A stretch of 64,000 bases of DNA from Wansuia hejianensis (GTDB lineage Bacteria; Bacillota; Clostridia; Lachnospirales; Lachnospiraceae), in assembly GCF_014337215.1 (NCBI RefSeq), contig NZ_CP060635.1, forward strand, positions 137,501 to 201,500, in the 5' to 3' direction. The notes beneath the pieces were generated by a model. That model was not told the origin of the DNA, ran no database searches, and saw nothing but the letters and a program-made list of their open reading frames with translations. This document shows, piece by piece, positions 1 to 11,261 of this stretch (within the stretch, counting starts at the first letter, position 1; each line of letters starts with the position of its first letter). Made by a program: the position numbers and the translations under genes.

Positions 1-82
1 CAGCGGGGAAAGGTCCACTGAAACCCATGGTTTGAGAGAACCTCAGAACCGTTCACAGCGGGGAAAGGTCCACTGAAACCCA
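1..82 (+). repeat. 27-bp direct repeat in the rRNA spacer
   Basis: Two identical 27-base copies lie at 1-27 and 56-82, both beginning CAGCGGGGAAAGGTCCACTG, separated by 28 bases. The first copy touches the window edge, so further copies may lie to the left. No function is assigned. Confidence 0.85.
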
Positions 83-456
83 ACAGACGGGAACCTCATG
101 AACCGATGGTTCATTTGGTCATGGCGTTGCACGCCAATGTCTGAAAAAACAAATCTGCTTAGTCATGCGAGCATGCCACGCAGCTCCGTTTTTTCAACCG
201 CTCCCGTACAGACGTACCTTGAAAACTGCATACACAATAATCTATATCCAAGCGTAATAACGTAAAGAGATAGGAAAGACATCCGAGGCGTTACGAAAGT
301 AACGTTATCAAACCAGAAGTCCAGGAGGCTGCGAAGGAGAGATCTGAGGCAGGCGACTGGCAGCCGCACCCTTTGCCAAAGGGGTGGGGAAAATGCAATT
401 CATGAACGAGAAAACCCAGAAGCCCACGCTAGGGTGGAAGGGAGGCCGAAAGAAAA
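1..456 (+). other. rRNA operon spacer upstream of 23S
   Basis: This stretch has no coding potential and leads directly into 23S rRNA, so it is read as the 16S-23S internal transcribed spacer. The 16S gene itself must lie left of the window. It contains the phrase ACCTTGAAAACTGCATA (209-225), common in Firmicute rRNA spacers. I see no tRNA and no 5S sequence in it. The interval 250-456 probably holds the processing-stem strand that pairs with sequence downstream of 23S. Confidence 0.75.
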
Positions 457-3352
<2,896 letters not shown>

Positions 3353-3476
3353 GAAGAAGGCAGGCGTTCAGAGAAAAGCAGGGGAAAAGATGAAAGATTG
3401 TGTATGCGGTTTTGAAGGTATGTCCTTCAATTTCATAACCCATGGATCTGCTGAAGGGCGGAAGAAATGGAAGTGT

Positions 3477-3548
3477 TCCTCGATAGCTCAATGGTAGAGC
3501 ATTCGGCTGTTAACCGAAGGGTTGTTGGTTCGAGCCCAACTCGGGGAG
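3477..3548 (+). tRNA. tRNA-Asn (GTT)
   Basis: A 72-base cloverleaf: acceptor TCCTCGA pairs with TCGGGGA, the anticodon loop CTGTTAA carries GTT, and the T-arm has GGTTCGAGCC. The discriminator base is G. CCA is not encoded. It sits about 125 bases after 23S, where a 5S gene is often found, and is probably co-transcribed with the rRNA operon. Confidence 0.95.
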
Positions 3549-3556
3549 TTAAGAAT

Positions 3557-3591
3557 AAACCCGTAAATCCTGTCATTTACGGGTTTTCTTT
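3557..3591 (+). terminator. Terminator of the rRNA/tRNA-Asn operon
   Basis: The inverted repeat AAACCCGTAAAT / ATTTACGGGTTT with a six-base loop is followed by TTCTTT. It lies just after tRNA-Asn and is a convincing intrinsic terminator. From here to 3777 nothing else is recognisable. Confidence 0.85.
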
Positions 3592-3777
3592 AACTCACAG
3601 AGCTTCTTGCAGGGGCGAACCCCATAATATGTAATTGCGCGGCTGTAAAATGATTATAAAGTTCGATAGTAAATAAAGGCTGTCGGACTTTTTTGTTTTA
3701 TAATTTAGCAGCGCTGATATAGGAGAAATAATTTTGGTAGATACATATGGGGAAGATAAAAATACAGGAGGTTTGCT

Positions 3778-4027
3778 ATGATTGATAAAATACCTAATAT
3801 TGTATTTTCCCATGCTGATTTTTTCCGGGGCCACGCTTCCATTTGAGGTCATGCCTGAATTTGTACAGAGATTCGTCGGCGTTTTTCCTATGATCCAGGG
3901 CATTCAGCTCATGAAAGCGACATTTCTCGTACTGCCGTTAGAGCATGCAGGGCTGCCGATTGTGATCATGCTTGATGTCACCCTGGTCTGTGGGGGGATT
4001 GCGGTCAAATGTTTCAAGTGGGAGTAG
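3778..4027 (+). pseudogene. ABC-2 transporter permease, C-terminal remnant
   Basis: The frame ending at 4027 encodes about 80 residues resembling the last two membrane segments of an ABC-2 type permease (LIFSGATLPFEVMPE, then VQRFVGVFPMIQGIQLM, ending VKCFKWE). Family members are about 250-380 residues, so most of the protein is missing. A well-placed AGGAGG and an ATG at 3778 open a different frame that stops after 22 codons; the permease frame can only start at TTG 3782. This suggests a deletion plus frameshift. No ATP-binding partner is nearby. It is probably not functional. Confidence 0.7.
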
Positions 4028-4141
4028 ATTGCGAAATAGTGAAAGATGCGGCAAAGTCTGCCGATAAAATTTAAAAAGAATAAAAATAAACTGTCACAAA
4101 CTGTTGAAACCGTTGTCTAACTTAATAGGAGGTATAAATCT

Positions 4142-5005
4142 ATGAAAAAAATAAATGAAGAGATGACAGAATTAATTGACAAAGCCGTCGCAGGAGATAA
4201 AGAGTCCCTTGAATTGCTTATCAAAAATATTCAGGACATGGTTTTCAATCTCTCACTGCGTATGCTGGGCACCTTTTCCGATGCCGAAGACGCCGCCCAG
4301 GATATTTTGTTTAAGGTGGTAACCCATCTCTCCTCATTCCGGAAAGAAAGTTCATTTTCAACATGGGTGTTTCGTATTGCTTCCAATCATTTAACGAACT
4401 ATAAGAAGCATATGTTTGCCCAGTTTCCGCTGAGCTTTGAATTCTACGGGGACGATATTGAAAATGCGGACACACAGGATATTCCGGATCTGACACAGAA
4501 TGTTGAAAATTCGATTTTGGCAGAAGAACTGAAAATGTCCTGTACGAATGTCATGCTGCAATGTCTCGATCCGGAAAGCCGCTGTATCTTTATATTGGGG
4601 ACAATGTTCAAGCTTGACAGCCGCATTGCAGGAGATATCTTAGGGATATCCCCGGAAAATTACCGGAAGAGATTTTCCAGGATACGCAGAAAGATGGCAG
4701 ATTTTCTTTCGCAATACTGCGGAGAATACGGCCTCGGAAAGTGTAAATGCAGAGACAGAGTAAACTATGCGATTCAAAATCACCGTATCAATCCATCGCA
4801 GTTGGATTTCACAGCTGCAGCGGTTATTAGCGTGGAACAGATGATTGAGGTGAAAAATGCTATGGAAGAAATCGATGATTTGTCGCAGCAGTTTTCATTC
4901 TGTAAATGTTATGAGTCGACAGATAAAGTAAAACAGTATTTTGAGGATTTTTTGAATTCTACTGTTACAAATACAGTTATGGAAGCACATAGGAGGAAGC
5001 TGTGA
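4142..5005 (+). CDS. ECF-type RNA polymerase sigma factor with long C-terminal extension
   Basis: The 287-residue protein starts with a sigma-70 region 2 (about 10-90, with LGTFSDAEDAAQDIL and STWVFRIASNHLTNYKK). A region 4 helix-turn-helix follows at about 130-185 (DPESRCIFILGTMFKLDSRIAGDILGIS, given here in part). Typical ECF factors stop near 190 residues; this one carries about 100 more, including closely spaced cysteines (CKC near 200 and again near 258). The extension could sense or regulate, which is inference. No anti-sigma gene is adjacent. The ATG at 4142 has an AGGAGG upstream. It overlaps the next gene by GTGA, indicating translational coupling. Confidence 0.85.
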   Translation: MKKINEEMTELIDKAVAGDKESLELLIKNIQDMVFNLSLRMLGTFSDAEDAAQDILFKVVTHLSSFRKESSFSTWVFRIASNHLTNYKKHMFAQFPLSFEFYGDDIENADTQDIPDLTQNVENSILAEELKMSCTNVMLQCLDPESRCIFILGTMFKLDSRIAGDILGISPENYRKRFSRIRRKMADFLSQYCGEYGLGKCKCRDRVNYAIQNHRINPSQLDFTAAAVISVEQMIEVKNAMEEIDDLSQQFSFCKCYESTDKVKQYFEDFLNSTVTNTVMEAHRRKL

Positions 5006-5685
5006 ATACCCGGATAATCATGGAATATTTATCGGAGCTCGAAAAAAACAACAACAGAGAGTGGTACCATGCCCATAAAAAGGAATATAAAGAGGCAAAT
5101 GCACAATTTGAGGATTTCTTACAGGAATTAATTTTTGAAATCGGCAAATTCGACAGCAGTATTATACATAATATTCCAAAGAACCTTACCTTTAAACTGG
5201 CGCGGGATACGCGCTTCAGCAATGATAAGTCGCCATATACCCCTGCGTTCCGCGCACATATTTCGGCTAAGGGAAAGCTGCCCGTTCCGGTTGGATATTA
5301 CATTATGATCAGACCGGGGAACAATTCGTTCCTGGGAGGAGGCCTGTTTGCAGATATGTTTAAGGATGCAACGACTATGGTAAGGGATTATATTGTGTCC
5401 CATGAGGATGAATGGAACGCTGTCATTCGCGACCAGGAGTTCTCGGAAATTTTTACCGTCAAGGGAACTACTTTAAAAAATGTACCGAACGGTTATGATA
5501 AAGAACACAGCCAGGCCGAGTTTCTGAAAATGAAGAGCTGGTATCTGGAACATCCGCTTTCTGATGAGGAAATATGTGATTCTGAGAAATTATTCTTGCA
5601 AGCGGTTAAAATGTTTCAAATGATGAAGCCATTTAACGATTACTTGAACAAAGCTCTTATAGAATTTGAAATGCCGAAAAGGTAA
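5002..5685 (+). CDS. DUF2461 family protein
   Basis: This 227-residue soluble protein matches the DUF2461/TIGR02453 family, with the characteristic N-terminal NNNREWYHAHKKEY and the central FKLARDTRFSNDKSPY followed by FRAHIS. The family has no established biochemical function. It begins at a GTG overlapping the sigma-factor stop codon and has AGGAGG upstream, so the two genes are almost certainly co-translated. A 10-bp hairpin lies downstream (5701-5731). Confidence 0.85.
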   Translation: MNTRIIMEYLSELEKNNNREWYHAHKKEYKEANAQFEDFLQELIFEIGKFDSSIIHNIPKNLTFKLARDTRFSNDKSPYTPAFRAHISAKGKLPVPVGYYIMIRPGNNSFLGGGLFADMFKDATTMVRDYIVSHEDEWNAVIRDQEFSEIFTVKGTTLKNVPNGYDKEHSQAEFLKMKSWYLEHPLSDEEICDSEKLFLQAVKMFQMMKPFNDYLNKALIEFEMPKR

Positions 5686-6083
5686 AATTCCCACACCCAG
5701 GCGTCCGCACAGCACTCAGCCGTGCGGACGCTGACAGTTTCAAGCGCTAATGCACCCCTTCTCAGAGCTGGTATTTTTATATACCCGGTCAATAGTGCCT
5801 TGTTATTATTGATTTTTAAAAAAAAATTTTCTATAATAATTTTGTTATAGTAGACATTTGTTTGAAGAAGAAACAGTTATCTGAAAACCGGAACGCTGCA
5901 TGTCGGTCACGAGCTGTTTTGATATGATTTAAGAGCAATTTATACCAATGTAAGGAATAGAAATGTGGAATGCAGTAAGTGTAAAGAAAAAATAGGATGA
6001 TTAGCCATCGGTGAAGTGGATATATAATTAGGAACAGTACATGTTAGTTGAAAGTATGAAGACAAGCTGTTTCGGGAGGAGCC
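5686..6083. other. Non-coding gap with a 10-bp hairpin
   Basis: About 400 bases without a convincing gene. At 5701-5731 there is a perfect inverted repeat, GCGTCCGCAC / GTGCGGACGC, with an 11-base loop. It is followed only by a weak T stretch, so it could be a poor terminator or an RNA-stabilising hairpin for the sigma/DUF2461 pair. The rest is AT-rich and presumably holds the promoter of the next gene. Confidence 0.55.
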
Positions 6084-6632
6084 ATGAAAGGATTTAACCG
6101 GCAAAATCAATTATTTTCCTTATGTGGATTGAATTGTGGGTTATGCCCCATGTTTTTATATAAATATTGCCCTGGATGCGGCGGTGGTGAAGGAAATCAG
6201 TCGTGCAAGATTGCGAGATGCAGCATGGAACATAATGGTGTAGACTACTGTTTTCAGTGTGGTGAATATCCCTGTTTCCAATATAAGCACATGGACGATT
6301 TTGATTCCTTTATAACGCACCGCAATCGCAGGGCTGATATGGAAAAGGCCAGACGGTACGGAATAGAAGCTTACAACGAGGAACAGGTGGAAAAGGCAAA
6401 AATACTGGATGCACTTCTGTCCGGCTTTAATGACGGACGCAAAAAAACTCTCTATTGTGTTGCAGTCAATCTTTTAGACCTGCAAGAGCTGCGGGAGGCA
6501 CTCAGGCAGATTGTGAGCAGAGCTGATCTGGAAACGCTGGCGCTAAAAGAGAAAAGTGCTTTTGCTGCGGGGTTGCTGCAGGCTGCGGCAGCAAAAAATC
6601 ATATAGACTTGAAGCTGCGCAGGAAAAAATGA
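6084..6632 (+). CDS. DUF3795 cysteine-rich protein
   Basis: A 182-residue protein with a Cys-rich N-terminal half: CGLNCGLCPMF, CPGCGGG, CKIARC and CFQCGEYPC between residues 14 and 67. This pattern is typical of DUF3795, likely a metal-binding (zinc or Fe-S) module of unknown role. The C-terminal half is helical and charged. GGGAGGAGCC precedes the ATG. It lies 64 bases before the vanR-like gene, but a functional link is not evident. Confidence 0.8.
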   Translation: MKGFNRQNQLFSLCGLNCGLCPMFLYKYCPGCGGGEGNQSCKIARCSMEHNGVDYCFQCGEYPCFQYKHMDDFDSFITHRNRRADMEKARRYGIEAYNEEQVEKAKILDALLSGFNDGRKKTLYCVAVNLLDLQELREALRQIVSRADLETLALKEKSAFAAGLLQAAAAKNHIDLKLRRKK

Positions 6633-6696
6633 TGTAAGCCGGCGGCGTGCTGCCGTTGGTTGATAAAGGTATTGGATATAGCAAGGAGTAAAGACA

Positions 6697-7383
6697 ATGA
6701 ATGAACGAATCCTGGTGGTTGATGATGAGAAAGAATTAGCCGACTTAGTGGAAGTTTATCTGAAAAACGATGGGTATACAGTTTATAAATGTTATAATGG
6801 CATGGATGCGCTGAAGTGCATTGAAACAGTTGAGCTGCATTTAGCCATATTAGATATCATGCTCCCGGATATTGACGGCCTGCGGATCTGCCAGAAAATC
6901 CGGGAAAAATTCTGTTTTCCGGTGATTATGCTGACAGCAAAAGTGGAAGACGGGGATAAAATCATGGGGCTCTCTATTGCTGACGATTATATTACGAAAC
7001 CATTTAATCCACTTGAAATGACTGCCAGAGTGAAGGCACAGCTAAGGCAATATATGCGGTACAGCCAGCCTCATAATGAAAGGAGCGAATACGATATAAG
7101 AGGCATGACGATCAGCAAGAACAGCCATAAATGTATCTTGTATGGAAAAGAGATTCAGCTGACGCCGACTGAGTTTTCTATTCTCTGGTATCTGAGTGAA
7201 AATCAGGGGAAGGTTGTTTCAACGGAAGAGTTATTTGAAGCCGTATGGGGAGAAAAATATTTAGATAACAATAACACTGTTATGGCGCATATCGGACGTC
7301 TTAGGGAAAAAATGCAGGAAAGAGCCAAAAACCCTAAATTCATAAAGACTGTATGGGGAGTGGGATATACCATTGAAAAATAG
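6697..7383 (+). CDS. vanR-like: VanR-like OmpR-family response regulator
   Basis: The 228-residue protein has a receiver domain (about 3-115, acidic pair D9/D10, phosphoacceptor D53 in LAILDIMLPD, T80, K101) and an OmpR/PhoB winged-helix domain (about 130-228, LTPTEFSILWYL, ending KTVWGVGYTIEK). The wording closely follows VanR of glycopeptide-resistance clusters. Compared with the usual GADDYITKPF, the glycine before ADDY is absent (SIADDYITKPF), an in-frame one-residue deletion. It overlaps the kinase gene. The expected target is the D,D-carboxypeptidase downstream; no vanH/A/X ligase genes are present. Confidence 0.9.
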   Translation: MNERILVVDDEKELADLVEVYLKNDGYTVYKCYNGMDALKCIETVELHLAILDIMLPDIDGLRICQKIREKFCFPVIMLTAKVEDGDKIMGLSIADDYITKPFNPLEMTARVKAQLRQYMRYSQPHNERSEYDIRGMTISKNSHKCILYGKEIQLTPTEFSILWYLSENQGKVVSTEELFEAVWGEKYLDNNNTVMAHIGRLREKMQERAKNPKFIKTVWGVGYTIEK

Positions 7384-8518
7384 AAAAAGCATCCATAGTG
7401 AAGATGACTATTTACTTTTTAAAAACAGATTATCTATTAAAATGCTCCTGATGATTGGGGGCGCCATTTTAATCATAGGTGTTGTTTATCTGTTGGTAAT
7501 AAAAGATAATTTTGCAAATGCTGCTGTAGCCATTTTAGACCGTTTGATCTACCATGACCGGGAGGAAGCGACGTTTGCTTATTTGAGAACCTTCAAAGCA
7601 TATGAAATATGGCTTTTCCTGATAGCATTTTCAGGTGTGCTGTTTATCATTTTCCGCCGCTATCTGAACAGTATTTCAAAATATTTTAAGGAAATTAACC
7701 GGGGGATTGATACATTGGTCAGTGAGGATGACAGAGATATAGCTTTGCCGCCGGAACTGGCTTCAACGGAGCGGAAGATCAATTCTATAAGGCATACTCT
7801 GATGAAACGGAAATCGGACGCCGAGCTGGCAGAGCAGAGGAAAAATGATCTTGTGATGTATCTGGCCCATGATTTAAAGACCCCGCTTTCATCGGTCATA
7901 GGATATTTAACCCTGTTAAGGGATGAAAAGCAGATATCCGGTGAACTCAGGGAACGGTATCTGTCCATATGCTTGGACAAGGCAGAGCGCCTGGAGGATT
8001 TGATCAACGAGTTTTTTGAAATCACACGGTTTAACCTTTCAAACATTACGCTTGTATACGGAAAGATCAATCTGACGAGGATGCTTGAGCAGCTGGCATA
8101 TGAGTTTCAACCGATGCTGGCCGGGAGAAATCTGGACATTGCGTTTGACATTCAGGCAGACATTATGTTATCGTGCGATGCAGACAAGCTGCAGAGGGTG
8201 TTCGATAATCTGCTGCGCAACGCCGTCAGCTACTGTTATGATAATACAAGCATCAAGATATCGGCTGCACAAATAGAAGATCATGTACTGATTAAAATAA
8301 TGAATGAAGGCGATACGATTCCACAGGAGAGACTGGAGAGAATATTTGAGCAGTTTTATCGTTTGGATATGTCCCGAAGTTCAAGAACCGGCGGGGCCGG
8401 CTTAGGGCTTGCGATTGCAAAGGAGATTGTCGGGCTTCATCACGGCCAGATCATCGCTCATAGCGAAAATGGTCTTACCTGTTTTGAGGTTACTCTGCCT
8501 CTCGTAGGAAAATCGTAA
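7373..8518 (+). CDS. vanS-like: VanS-like sensor histidine kinase
   Basis: A 381-residue membrane kinase. Two membrane segments (about 23-43 and 78-94) flank a short 35-residue extracellular loop. A linker (KRKSDAELAEQRKNDLVMYL) leads to the H-box LAHDLKTPLSSVIGY with H166, followed by N, G1 and G2 ATPase boxes (NLLRNAVSY, GGAGLGLAIAKEI). This matches VanS-family layout. The start is a TTG overlapping the last codons of the regulator, as also happens in known vanRS pairs. The signal could be a glycopeptide or another envelope stress, which is inference. Confidence 0.9.
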   Translation: MKNRKSIHSEDDYLLFKNRLSIKMLLMIGGAILIIGVVYLLVIKDNFANAAVAILDRLIYHDREEATFAYLRTFKAYEIWLFLIAFSGVLFIIFRRYLNSISKYFKEINRGIDTLVSEDDRDIALPPELASTERKINSIRHTLMKRKSDAELAEQRKNDLVMYLAHDLKTPLSSVIGYLTLLRDEKQISGELRERYLSICLDKAERLEDLINEFFEITRFNLSNITLVYGKINLTRMLEQLAYEFQPMLAGRNLDIAFDIQADIMLSCDADKLQRVFDNLLRNAVSYCYDNTSIKISAAQIEDHVLIKIMNEGDTIPQERLERIFEQFYRLDMSRSSRTGGAGLGLAIAKEIVGLHHGQIIAHSENGLTCFEVTLPLVGKS

Positions 8519-8565
8519 GTAATTCCGTATGAAATCATATGTTATCCGCAATGGAAAGAGAAAAC

Positions 8566-8616
8566 AAAGATCGCTCCACTCTGATATTCTGTATATAGGG
8601 GGAGCGATCTTTGTGT
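8566..8616 (+). terminator. Hairpin between kinase and carboxypeptidase genes
   Basis: A perfect 12-bp inverted repeat (AAAGATCGCTCC at 8566-8577, GGAGCGATCTTT at 8601-8612) with a 23-base loop is followed by a weak T-rich tract. It may be an attenuating terminator that separates regulation of the two-component genes from the downstream carboxypeptidase. Confidence 0.6.
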
Positions 8617-8644
8617 TACTTTCAGAAAGGAGTTAAGGATAGCA

Positions 8645-9694
8645 ATGATAAGCTACAATAATAATGACTATGATAAAAAGAGCAGACGGAAACAGGTGAA
8701 GAGGAGAAGGACTTTTCAAAGAGCTGTCTGTATCATACTCTGTTTATTCATGGGAGCTGCAGTCTTTGGAGCTGTGAGTCTGATCAGTGTCGGTAAAGAA
8801 GCTTCCCCTCCAGGCAAAAGGAGTGCAGAAAACACCGGAGGATTTTCTCAAATGAATGGCAGGCAGAGTGGGAGGGTTTCTGCCAATGCTAATCAGAATA
8901 ATTTGATTTCAGCGGATATCACAGCAGAAAACGCAATTGTGATAAATACAGGAACGGATACTGCGTTATATCAGAAAAACAGCACTGACGAAGTTGCGCC
9001 TGCCAGTACAGCTAAGATGATAACAGCGTTAACCGCGCTTGATTACTGCGCTCCGGAAGACGAATTGACAGTAGGTGGGGAAATTGAAATGATCCAAGAG
9101 GATTCGTCAAGGGCATGGCTCACGCGGGGGGATATTCTGACCGTCAGACAACTTCTGATTGCACTCATGCTTCCTTCCGGTAATGACGCAGCTTATACGT
9201 TGGCTGTTAATGCCGGAAAGAGCATCGCAGGAGATAATAGTCTGACAAATAAACAGTCCGTAGATATATTTATGGGTAAGGTGAATGAGAAAGCCAGAGC
9301 ACTGGGTGCAGAAAAATCTAATTTTGTAGTCCCTGACGGGTATGATGCTGAAGGGCAGTATACCACGGCTTATGACCTCGCTGTCATTGCAAAAGCATGT
9401 CTGGATAATCCCACCATTTCGGAAATTGTGGCAAGCTATACGTCCTATGAAAAATGGGTGAACGGCAGGGAAGTTACTTATAACAACACAAATGAACTTC
9501 TTAATCCGGACAGCCAATATTATCGTCCTGAGGTAATCGGCCTAAAAACCGGGAATAGCAGTCTTAGCGGCGCCTGTCTTATTTCGGCAGCGGTTATTAA
9601 CGGAGAAACTTATATCTGCGTAATGATGAGATCTACTAAGGATGCCAGGTTTCAGGACAGCGTTGATATTTATGATGAAATTAAGAACCAATAA
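8645..9694 (+). CDS. Serine-type D-Ala-D-Ala carboxypeptidase (peptidase S11)
   Basis: This 349-residue protein has a basic N-terminus and one membrane anchor (about 26-48), then an S11/low-molecular-weight penicillin-binding protein domain. All three active-site motifs are visible: S121-T-A-K124, S178-G-N180 and K301-T-G. The enzyme would trim the terminal D-Ala of peptidoglycan pentapeptides outside the cell. The common C-terminal PBP5-like domain is absent. It follows the vanRS-like genes; VanY of VanD-type clusters is also a penicillin-binding-type carboxypeptidase, so this could be a reduced, peptidoglycan-editing regulon. GAAAGGAG precedes ATG 8645. Confidence 0.88.
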   Translation: MISYNNNDYDKKSRRKQVKRRRTFQRAVCIILCLFMGAAVFGAVSLISVGKEASPPGKRSAENTGGFSQMNGRQSGRVSANANQNNLISADITAENAIVINTGTDTALYQKNSTDEVAPASTAKMITALTALDYCAPEDELTVGGEIEMIQEDSSRAWLTRGDILTVRQLLIALMLPSGNDAAYTLAVNAGKSIAGDNSLTNKQSVDIFMGKVNEKARALGAEKSNFVVPDGYDAEGQYTTAYDLAVIAKACLDNPTISEIVASYTSYEKWVNGREVTYNNTNELLNPDSQYYRPEVIGLKTGNSSLSGACLISAAVINGETYICVMMRSTKDARFQDSVDIYDEIKNQ

Positions 9695-9903
9695 AACTGC
9701 CGCGGCAAAGATAGTTAATTACGCCATTTATCTTTTTGGTCTCGCGGAGATTTTCAGAAATCCCAAATGATGGTAATTACCGGTCAGACCGGATGATTTT
9801 GCATTTTTCTTGCATTTTTTTGATGACTTTTTGTGCAGCTGTATGAGAGGATGTAAGTACCGGCCAGACAAGCAATTATTCGTATGGAAAAGGGAGTGCC
9901 TCA

Positions 9904-10830
9904 TTGGAGAAGAGAAGAGCATATATGGGAAAAGGTTATAAAAGAAAAGCCATGAAAAGAAAAAGGCGGATTGTGAGATGGGCGATTATAGGGGTTCTGG
10001 GGGTAGTCCTGGTATTTACCTTTAATCGGGGGGCCGAAGGGAGGAGCGGTATTCTGAATTCCGGCATAAAAGGTGAAAAGGCATCCGCCTATATAGATTT
10101 GCAGCCTGTCCAGGCGGGAGAATGTGATCCGGAGATTTTGGGAAAACTGCAGGACATGGCAGGGAATGACGACAAGGTGAAGAAATTGCTGGAGCAGATG
10201 GATCAGTATCCGGAAGGGATATTGGAGATGGTTGCTAATAACCTGGAAACTATTGATTTTGCTCTGGATTATCCAGAAAAGAAGAATATGGCTCCGGCTG
10301 ACACCATTGGAGAAATTGAACGGGGAGAGATCCCGGAGCTGCTGCAATGGGATGAGCGCTGGGGTTATTCAAGCTACGGGGACGGAGTTCTGGGCTACAC
10401 CGGATGCGGTCCTACAGCTCTCTGCATGGTGATTGCGGGACTGACGGGGGACAGCAGCGTAACGCCCAGCCAGATTGCAAGGTTTGCGGATGAGAATGGG
10501 TACTATGCAGAGGGCCAGGGAACCTGCTGGAGTCTCATGACGGAAGGCTGCAAGAACTTTGGCGTCCAGGGAAGGGAGCTGGGTCTGGATAAGAATCTGA
10601 TATATGCGGAGCTGGAAGCCGGGAACCCTATCATCTGTAGCATGAAGCCGGGAGACTTTACGACTAAAGGCCATTTTATCGTACTTACAGGGGTAGTGGA
10701 TGGTAAGATTCAGATTAATGATCCGAACAGCATGGAGAGGAGCAGCCGTCTGTGGGATTATGGGACTATAGAGTATCAGATTAACAATCTGTGGACATTT
10801 TCAGCCATCTGGGGTGGTATGAGTGGATAG
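9904..10830 (+). CDS. Membrane-anchored C39-like cysteine peptidase family protein
   Basis: A 308-residue protein with a very basic N-terminus (residues 1-24) and a single membrane segment (about 25-41), then an extracellular C39_2-type papain-like domain. The likely catalytic residues are C168 in YTGCGPTALCM, H257 in KGHFIVLTGV and the acidic/amide pair in INDP (271-274). The family usually cleaves peptides or peptidoglycan-associated substrates, but the substrate here is unknown. The start is TTG 9904, preceded by GGGAG; a later ATG (residue 8) would also keep the anchor. A terminator follows. Confidence 0.78.
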   Translation: MEKRRAYMGKGYKRKAMKRKRRIVRWAIIGVLGVVLVFTFNRGAEGRSGILNSGIKGEKASAYIDLQPVQAGECDPEILGKLQDMAGNDDKVKKLLEQMDQYPEGILEMVANNLETIDFALDYPEKKNMAPADTIGEIERGEIPELLQWDERWGYSSYGDGVLGYTGCGPTALCMVIAGLTGDSSVTPSQIARFADENGYYAEGQGTCWSLMTEGCKNFGVQGRELGLDKNLIYAELEAGNPIICSMKPGDFTTKGHFIVLTGVVDGKIQINDPNSMERSSRLWDYGTIEYQINNLWTFSAIWGGMSG

Positions 10831-10909
10831 ATAGCTGGCTGTCGGCGCACGGCGAAGCAGCTTTGCCCATGCGAGGGCAGAGACAGATTTTTTCAGGTTT
10901 ATGCAGTTC

Positions 10910-10937
10910 AGGCGGGAATTTCCCGCCTGTTTTTTAT
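10910..10937 (+). terminator. Intrinsic terminator after the C39-like gene
   Basis: AGGCGGGA / TCCCGCCT forms an 8-bp stem with a tiny loop, followed by GTTTTTTAT. This is a standard terminator that isolates the upstream gene from the envelope cluster. Confidence 0.85.
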
Positions 10938-11261
10938 ATTATAGGAAAGTACGCCCTATGATATAAAACCCTCTGGGAGATGCGCACTCCGCGCTAAGGA
11001 AATATGGCTGCTGGGGCGACCGCGCTCCGGCGCGCGAGTCCGGCAGGCCGGACTCTTTGTACTCGTACAGGAGGGAAAGCTGCTTAATTTGGTGAAATAT
11101 AATTAAATTTTCATATGTTTGTCGTCTATGTGACTTCCGTGTGATTGAAACATGATATTGTATCAGAGTAATTAATTAATAATCACAATATTTTGCCCAT
11201 AAAGTAAAATCAAGGTAATAATAATATGAAATATAAGTAAAGTATACACGGAGGCAGTCAG
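10938..11261. other. Gap before the envelope-polymer cluster, with a GC-rich hairpin
   Basis: No gene is seen. A GC-rich block at about 10986-11070 ends in an inverted repeat GAGTCCGG / CCGGACTC (11036-11055) and differs in composition from the AT-rich sequence that follows, so it may be an interspersed repeat. The AT-rich part (11090-11240) probably carries the promoter of the cluster, but no single -35/-10 pair is clearly best. Confidence 0.45.

Noticed and set aside
3353..3476. 5S rRNA between 23S and tRNA-Asn
   Set aside because: The interval of about 125 bases shows no 5S core sequence or fold and includes only a small GAAGGTATGTCCTTC hairpin.
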